NCBI GenBank assembly: GCA_900771165.1
Contig: CAAGMX010000387.1
Location: 1 to 9,746 of the forward strand
Source of the DNA: Victivallales bacterium
GTDB lineage: Bacteria > Verrucomicrobiota > Lentisphaeria > Oligosphaerales > Oligosphaeraceae
Reading direction: 5' to 3'
DNA: 9,746 nt
The position numbers and the translations under genes were made by a program. The notes under the pieces were generated by a model. That model was given only the letters and a program-made list of their open reading frames with translations, was not told the DNA's origin and searched no databases. This document shows, in pieces, positions 6,931 to 9,746 of the stretch (positions are counted from its first letter, which is position 1; every line of letters starts with the position of its first letter).

Positions 6931-6970
6931 CCGCCTGACTCCCCCCCCTTTTTCCGCCACGCCTGCCGCC

Positions 6971-7759
6971 ATGACTCCCGCCCCCACTCTGCCGGAACGA
7001 CAGCCCTTGGATCTGCGCCCCCAACACTATCCCTCCCTGGCCTTCCCCGAGGAGGAGTGGCAGTGGTTTCTCCAGCGCTGCCAGGAACTGGAGCTTCCCG
7101 ATCCCAATCCCCGGCGGGAGACCTTCCAGGCCCTCTATAGCCACCTCCATGGCGTCAACCAGTGGATGAACCTCACCCGGCTCACCACCCCACGGGACTA
7201 TCTCAAGTTCTCCCTCCTGGACTCCCTGACGCTCCTGCCTGTCCTGGAGACCTTGTGCCAGCCCCATAGCGCCCTGGTGGATCTGGGCAGCGGCGGCGGG
7301 TACCCCGGACTCCCCCTGATGACCATGATGTCCACCCAGGATTTCACCCTGGTGGACTCCCGCCAGAAGAAGGTGGATTTCCTCAACGCCTCCATCCCCC
7401 TCATCCCCCGCACCGGAAAAGGGGGAGCCTGCGCCTTCCGGGGACGGGAAGTGGGGAGAGCACGGCCGGATCTGCTTCACCATGCGGAAGTGGTCACCGC
7501 CAGGGCGGTGGGCAAAGGGGTGGATCTCCTTCCCGATGCCTCGGAGCTGCTGGCCACAGGAGGCGTCTTCCTCCTGATGAAGGGGCAGAGTTGGCCCCTG
7601 GAGGAGGCCCCCGCCTTCGCCGCCGCCTGCCCCGCCTTCGGCTTCGACGTGGTGGAGGACCTGGAACTGGCTCTGGAACCCCAGGACCCCGTCCGCCACA
7701 TCATCCTTGCCGTGAAGAAGGGAGCCCCCGATCCCCGAAAGACCAAACGCTTCCGATAA
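6971..7759 (+). CDS. rsmG: 16S rRNA (guanine-N7) methyltransferase RsmG
   Basis: This 262-residue AdoMet-dependent enzyme methylates N7 of G527 in 16S rRNA (also called GidB). The AdoMet loop is VDLGSGGGYPGLP (103-115), followed by DSRQKKVDFL (129-138), VTARAVG (165-171) and MKGQ (193-196), all in family order. NQWMNLTRLT (63-72) matches the conserved N-terminal block. The His normally found just before the LLDS block appears as Ser (FSLLDSL, 80-86). The N-terminus is roughly 45 residues longer than the E. coli protein. The frame is open back to 6806, but that part overlaps the flavin reductase and looks non-coding, so ATG 6971 is preferred; no Shine-Dalgarno precedes it. It is the last gene of the run, 40 bp after its neighbour. 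Loss of RsmG gives low-level streptomycin resistance in several bacteria. Confidence 0.92.
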   Translation: MTPAPTLPERQPLDLRPQHYPSLAFPEEEWQWFLQRCQELELPDPNPRRETFQALYSHLHGVNQWMNLTRLTTPRDYLKFSLLDSLTLLPVLETLCQPHSALVDLGSGGGYPGLPLMTMMSTQDFTLVDSRQKKVDFLNASIPLIPRTGKGGACAFRGREVGRARPDLLHHAEVVTARAVGKGVDLLPDASELLATGGVFLLMKGQSWPLEEAPAFAAACPAFGFDVVEDLELALEPQDPVRHIILAVKKGAPDPRKTKRFR

Positions 7760-7918
7760 CCCCAAAACGCCACAAGATATTGGGGCAAAAATCCCCTCCT
7801 ATCCCATGGATTGTGGGGGATCATAACTTTTATAGAAAAATTTTTCCTACCCTCATACCCTTGCAGGAAATGGAGTTATAAAAATTCGGAATGGGGACTT
7901 ACAGAGAATCTCCCCCAT
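7760..7918 (+). other. Intergenic region after rsmG, partly AT-rich, no clear terminator
   Basis: No gene is seen here. Several weak inverted repeats are present: CCCCAA/TTGGGG (7760-7765 with 7780-7785) and a possible pairing of ATCCCC with GGGGAT. None is followed by a good T tract, so the end of the long operon is not convincingly marked. The stretch 7822-7890 is much richer in A and T than the rest of the window and contains the perfect 12-bp palindrome GAAAAATTTTTC (7835-7846), which is too tight to fold as a hairpin and could only act at the DNA level. Confidence 0.5.
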
Positions 7919-7934
7919 CCACTAGATATTGTGA
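7919..7934 (+). promoter_or_regulatory. NrdR-box-like operator 1
   Basis: CCACTAGATATTGTGA matches the NrdR-box consensus as I recall it (ACACwAwATATwGTGT) at about 13 of 16 positions. NrdR is the ATP/dATP-sensing zinc-ribbon repressor of ribonucleotide reductase genes. The box lies just upstream of the candidate -35 of the nrdD promoter. Its start is exactly 30 bp from that of the second box. Confidence 0.75.
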
Positions 7935-7962
7935 TTGCACGCAGAAAACACCTAGATATAGT
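7935..7962 (+). promoter_or_regulatory. Candidate sigma-70 promoter of nrdD
   Basis: TTGCAC (7935-7940), a 16-bp spacer and TATAGT (7957-7962, five of six to the -10 consensus). The -35 falls between the two NrdR-like boxes and the -10 lies inside the second, so bound NrdR would block RNA polymerase. Transcription would start near 7969, leaving a leader of about 160 bases. Confidence 0.65.
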
Positions 7963-7964
7963 AT
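7949..7964 (+). promoter_or_regulatory. NrdR-box-like operator 2
   Basis: CACCTAGATATAGTAT shares the core CTAGATAT with box 1, 30 bp downstream (TAGATAT at 7923 and again at 7953). It is a weaker match to the consensus, about 10 of 16. Paired boxes about three helical turns apart are the normal arrangement for NrdR, which binds cooperatively on one face of the DNA. Confidence 0.7.
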
Positions 7965-7968
7965 GAAA

Positions 7969-8130
7969 GCTTCCCCTTCCCGGGAGTCCGTTTCCCTTGT
8001 CGGAAGCCTGGCTCCTGGCGGACGGCCCCTCTTGCCCCGCTCTCCTTGACCCTTCCCCCCTCTCCTTCTCTGGCGGGGAAGGTGTCTCTTTTCCTATCCC
8101 GCCCCTATTTTCTATTCCCCTATTCTCCCC
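7969..8130 (+). promoter_or_regulatory. Long pyrimidine-rich leader of nrdD with alternative hairpins
   Basis: The predicted 5' leader is mostly C and T and has no Shine-Dalgarno before ATG 8131. One hairpin pairs GGCGGG (8072-8077) with CCCGCC (8098-8103), extendable inside by GAA/TTC, and is followed by CCTATTTTCTATT. A competing perfect 8-bp stem pairs CCTTCCCC (8051-8058) with GGGGAAGG (8075-8082). The two cannot form together, which resembles an attenuator. An upstream GTCCG/CGGAC pair (7986-7990 with 8019-8023) is also possible. I recognise no known riboswitch class; in particular I see no cobalamin-box text. Confidence 0.4.
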
Positions 8131-9746
8131 ATGGAAACCCTCACCCCATCTCCCTTCCAGAAATTCCGCAAGCGTGACGGCTTGGTTGTCCCCTTCACCA
8201 CGGAGAAAATTGCCACTGCCATCTACAAGGCAGGGCAGGCGGCGGCCGGCCAGGAAGGCCGGGCCTTCACCCGGGAGGAAGCGGAGGCCATTGCCCGGGA
8301 TGTGGTGGGGCAGCTAGACAATCCCCTGTGCGAATACTACGTGCAGCCGGACGGGGACGGCCTGCGGATTCCCAACATTGAGGATGTGCAGGACGTGGTG
8401 GAGATCACCCTTTCCGAGCATCGTCTTCCCGCCACGGTGGCCGCCTACAAGCGGTATCGCAAGAGCCGTGAGCGTGCCCGGCAGGCCATCCGGGTCAGCG
8501 GCAAGGGAGGTCAGGGAGCCAAGGGGGATCTGACGGACCAGAGCCTGCTGCTGGTGCAGTCCATGGGCGACGCCTCCCTGGGCACCTGGGACCGGAGCAA
8601 GATTGTCCGGAAGCTTTCCGAGAAGCTGAACATGGAGCTGGAGGAAGCCATTGCCGTGGCCAAGGAAGTGGAGAATGAGATCATCGCCAGCGGCATGAAG
8701 CGGGTCAACACCCTGCTCATCCGGGAGATGGTCAACAACGTGCTGGAGTCCCACGGCTACGCCGGGCGTCTCCGGGACCTCTCCATGTATGCCGTTCCCC
8801 GGGAGTTCGTGGAGAACCTGATGTACTCCAAGTCCAACGAGAATAGCAACATCGTCAACAACAACCCGGAGGCCGTCAACCTCTCCATCGCCGAGCTGGT
8901 GCTGAAGCAGTGGGGGCTGGACGCCATCTTCTCCGCCGAGGTCAAGGCCGCCCATGACACCGGGGCCGTCCATCTCCACGACCTGGGCTATCCCCACCGG
9001 GTCTACTGCTCCAGCCACTCCATCGAATACATCAAGAAATACGGCCTCTGCGGGCTGACCAACCTGAACACCGAATCCTTCCCCGCCCGCAGCGCCAGCG
9101 TCCTCACCGGACACCTGAACACCTACCTGGCCTCCATGCAGGCCAACTACGCCGGCGCCCTGGGCATCGCCTACATCAACATCTTCTACGCCCCCTATCT
9201 GGTGGGCATGGACGACAAGCACCTGAAGCAGGTGGCCCAGGAACTGATCTTCAACGGCTCCCAGAACGCCTTCTCCCGGGGCGGACAGACCCTCTTCCTG
9301 GACTTCAACATCCACACCGGCGTCCCCAAGTACATGCGCAGCGTCCCCGCGGTGGGTCCCGGCGGGCACTACCAGCTGAAGGACGCCCAGGGCACCATCC
9401 ATCCCCTCATCGAGCGTCTCCAGGATGCCACCGACGCCAACGGCAACCACCTGATGAACCTCTACCTCAAGGAGGAGAACGGCCAGGAGCGCCTGGTGCT
9501 CCGGGAACTCTACAGCGAGAAGAACGGGCTGTACACCGACGACACCGTCACCCAGGAGCTGACCAGCCGGGGCGAGCACATTGTCTGCTATGGCGAATAC
9601 GAGCAGGAGGCCCGTCGGTTCACCAGCGCCCTCCTGAAGGTCTGGGGAGAGGGAGACCGGAATGGCCACATCTTCGAGTTCCCCAAGTGCTACTTCCACG
9701 TCTCCGCCGAGACCTTCGAGGATCCGGAGCAATACCGGATCTTCCA
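8131..9746 (+). CDS. nrdD: Anaerobic (class III) ribonucleoside-triphosphate reductase, N-terminal part
   Basis: 538 complete codons are present and the gene continues past the right edge, so the C-terminal glycyl-radical region is not seen. Residues about 12-114 form an ATP-cone: KRDGLVVPFTTEKIATAIYKA at the start, NIEDVQDVVEITL in the middle and AAYKRYRKSRERAR at the end. The cone senses ATP/dATP and sets overall activity. The catalytic domain follows, with VHLHDLG and Cys293 in VYCSSHS as the probable thiyl-radical cysteine, then QANYAGALGIAYINIFYAPY, RGGQTLFLDFNIHTG and FPKCYFHVS (Cys520), typical of the class III family branch shared by archaea and many anaerobes. The enzyme reduces ribonucleotides to deoxyribonucleotides and needs activation by the radical-SAM protein NrdG, which would be expected downstream. 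The start at 8131 fits the family N-terminus. Upstream NrdR-like boxes suggest repression when dNTPs are plentiful. Confidence 0.93.
   Translation, partial: METLTPSPFQKFRKRDGLVVPFTTEKIATAIYKAGQAAAGQEGRAFTREEAEAIARDVVGQLDNPLCEYYVQPDGDGLRIPNIEDVQDVVEITLSEHRLPATVAAYKRYRKSRERARQAIRVSGKGGQGAKGDLTDQSLLLVQSMGDASLGTWDRSKIVRKLSEKLNMELEEAIAVAKEVENEIIASGMKRVNTLLIREMVNNVLESHGYAGRLRDLSMYAVPREFVENLMYSKSNENSNIVNNNPEAVNLSIAELVLKQWGLDAIFSAEVKAAHDTGAVHLHDLGYPHRVYCSSHSIEYIKKYGLCGLTNLNTESFPARSASVLTGHLNTYLASMQANYAGALGIAYINIFYAPYLVGMDDKHLKQVAQELIFNGSQNAFSRGGQTLFLDFNIHTGVPKYMRSVPAVGPGGHYQLKDAQGTIHPLIERLQDATDANGNHLMNLYLKEENGQERLVLRELYSEKNGLYTDDTVTQELTSRGEHIVCYGEYEQEARRFTSALLKVWGEGDRNGHIFEFPKCYFHVSAETFEDPEQYRIF

Noticed and set aside
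7760..7821. Terminator for the long operon
   Set aside because: Several short inverted repeats exist, but stems are 4-6 bp with long loops and no T tract follows, so I could not support a terminator call.
7969..8130. Cobalamin or other known riboswitch upstream of nrdD
   Set aside because: Searched by eye for B12-box-like and other familiar core motifs; none found. Only generic hairpins remain.
7997..8317. Possible small protein in the nrdD leader
   Set aside because: It starts at a TTG, is Pro/Ser-rich and runs out of frame into nrdD; it looks like a shadow of a C-rich leader.
8314..9732. 472-residue open frame on the minus strand
   Set aside because: It is antisense to nrdD, whose plus-strand reading is unmistakable. 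The Val/Gly/Asp-rich text has no recognisable domain.
1..9746. CRISPR array, insertion sequence, phage or defence genes
   Set aside because: No direct-repeat array, transposase, integrase, toxin-antitoxin or nuclease-helicase gene is visible. The only tRNA shows no repeated 3' end that would suggest an attachment site.

Overview
The window looks like a chromosomal housekeeping segment from a GC-rich bacterium of the Planctomycetes-Verrucomicrobia-Lentisphaerae group, most likely a Lentisphaerae/Victivallales-type anaerobe. The best taxonomic hint is the gene fragment at the left edge. It encodes a pseudopilin N-terminus of the [16 protein letters not shown]...[12 protein letters not shown] style, which is heavily expanded in that group. 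The NrdD-type (oxygen-sensitive) ribonucleotide reductase at the right edge fits an anaerobic lifestyle. The assignment is inference from protein style, not from a marker gene.

Layout. Left edge, minus strand: a pseudopilin gene running off the window (1-174) with its own promoter, then a strong intrinsic terminator (293-334) that ends an initiator tRNA-Met gene (341-418). From 560 to 7759 nine genes lie head to tail on the plus strand: a ribokinase, a small lipoprotein with a coiled coil, a PhnP-like metallo-beta-lactamase-fold phosphodiesterase, a GT-C type multi-pass membrane protein, a 76-residue one-helix membrane protein, ribonuclease HIII, a TIM-barrel sugar isomerase-like protein, a flavin reductase-like protein and the 16S rRNA methyltransferase RsmG. 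Gaps are 16-18 nt, with two 4-nt ATGA overlaps and one 40-nt gap, so this is probably one transcription unit of mixed functions. A 371-bp intergenic region (7760-8130) follows. Its left half is relatively AT-rich, then come two NrdR-box-like operators around a promoter, then a long pyrimidine-rich leader. The last gene, an ATP-cone-containing class III ribonucleotide reductase (8131 onward), continues past the right edge.

How the pieces fit. I see no defence system, mobile element, CRISPR array or biosynthetic cluster. The gene products are recognisable families, apart from the lipoprotein, the membrane protein and the one-helix protein, whose roles are unknown. The points that repay attention are mostly not proteins. 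First, the initiator tRNA has C33 instead of U33, an extra base in its T arm and only two of the usual three G:C pairs in the anticodon stem. Second, Shine-Dalgarno sequences are nearly absent, and most starts follow C/T-rich stretches. Third, tandem NrdR-like boxes lie about three helical turns apart, with the -10 element inside the second box. Fourth, the nrdD leader can fold into two mutually exclusive hairpins.

Long open frames on the opposite strand (for example 3401-5392 and 8314-9732) are shadows of the GC-rich plus-strand genes.
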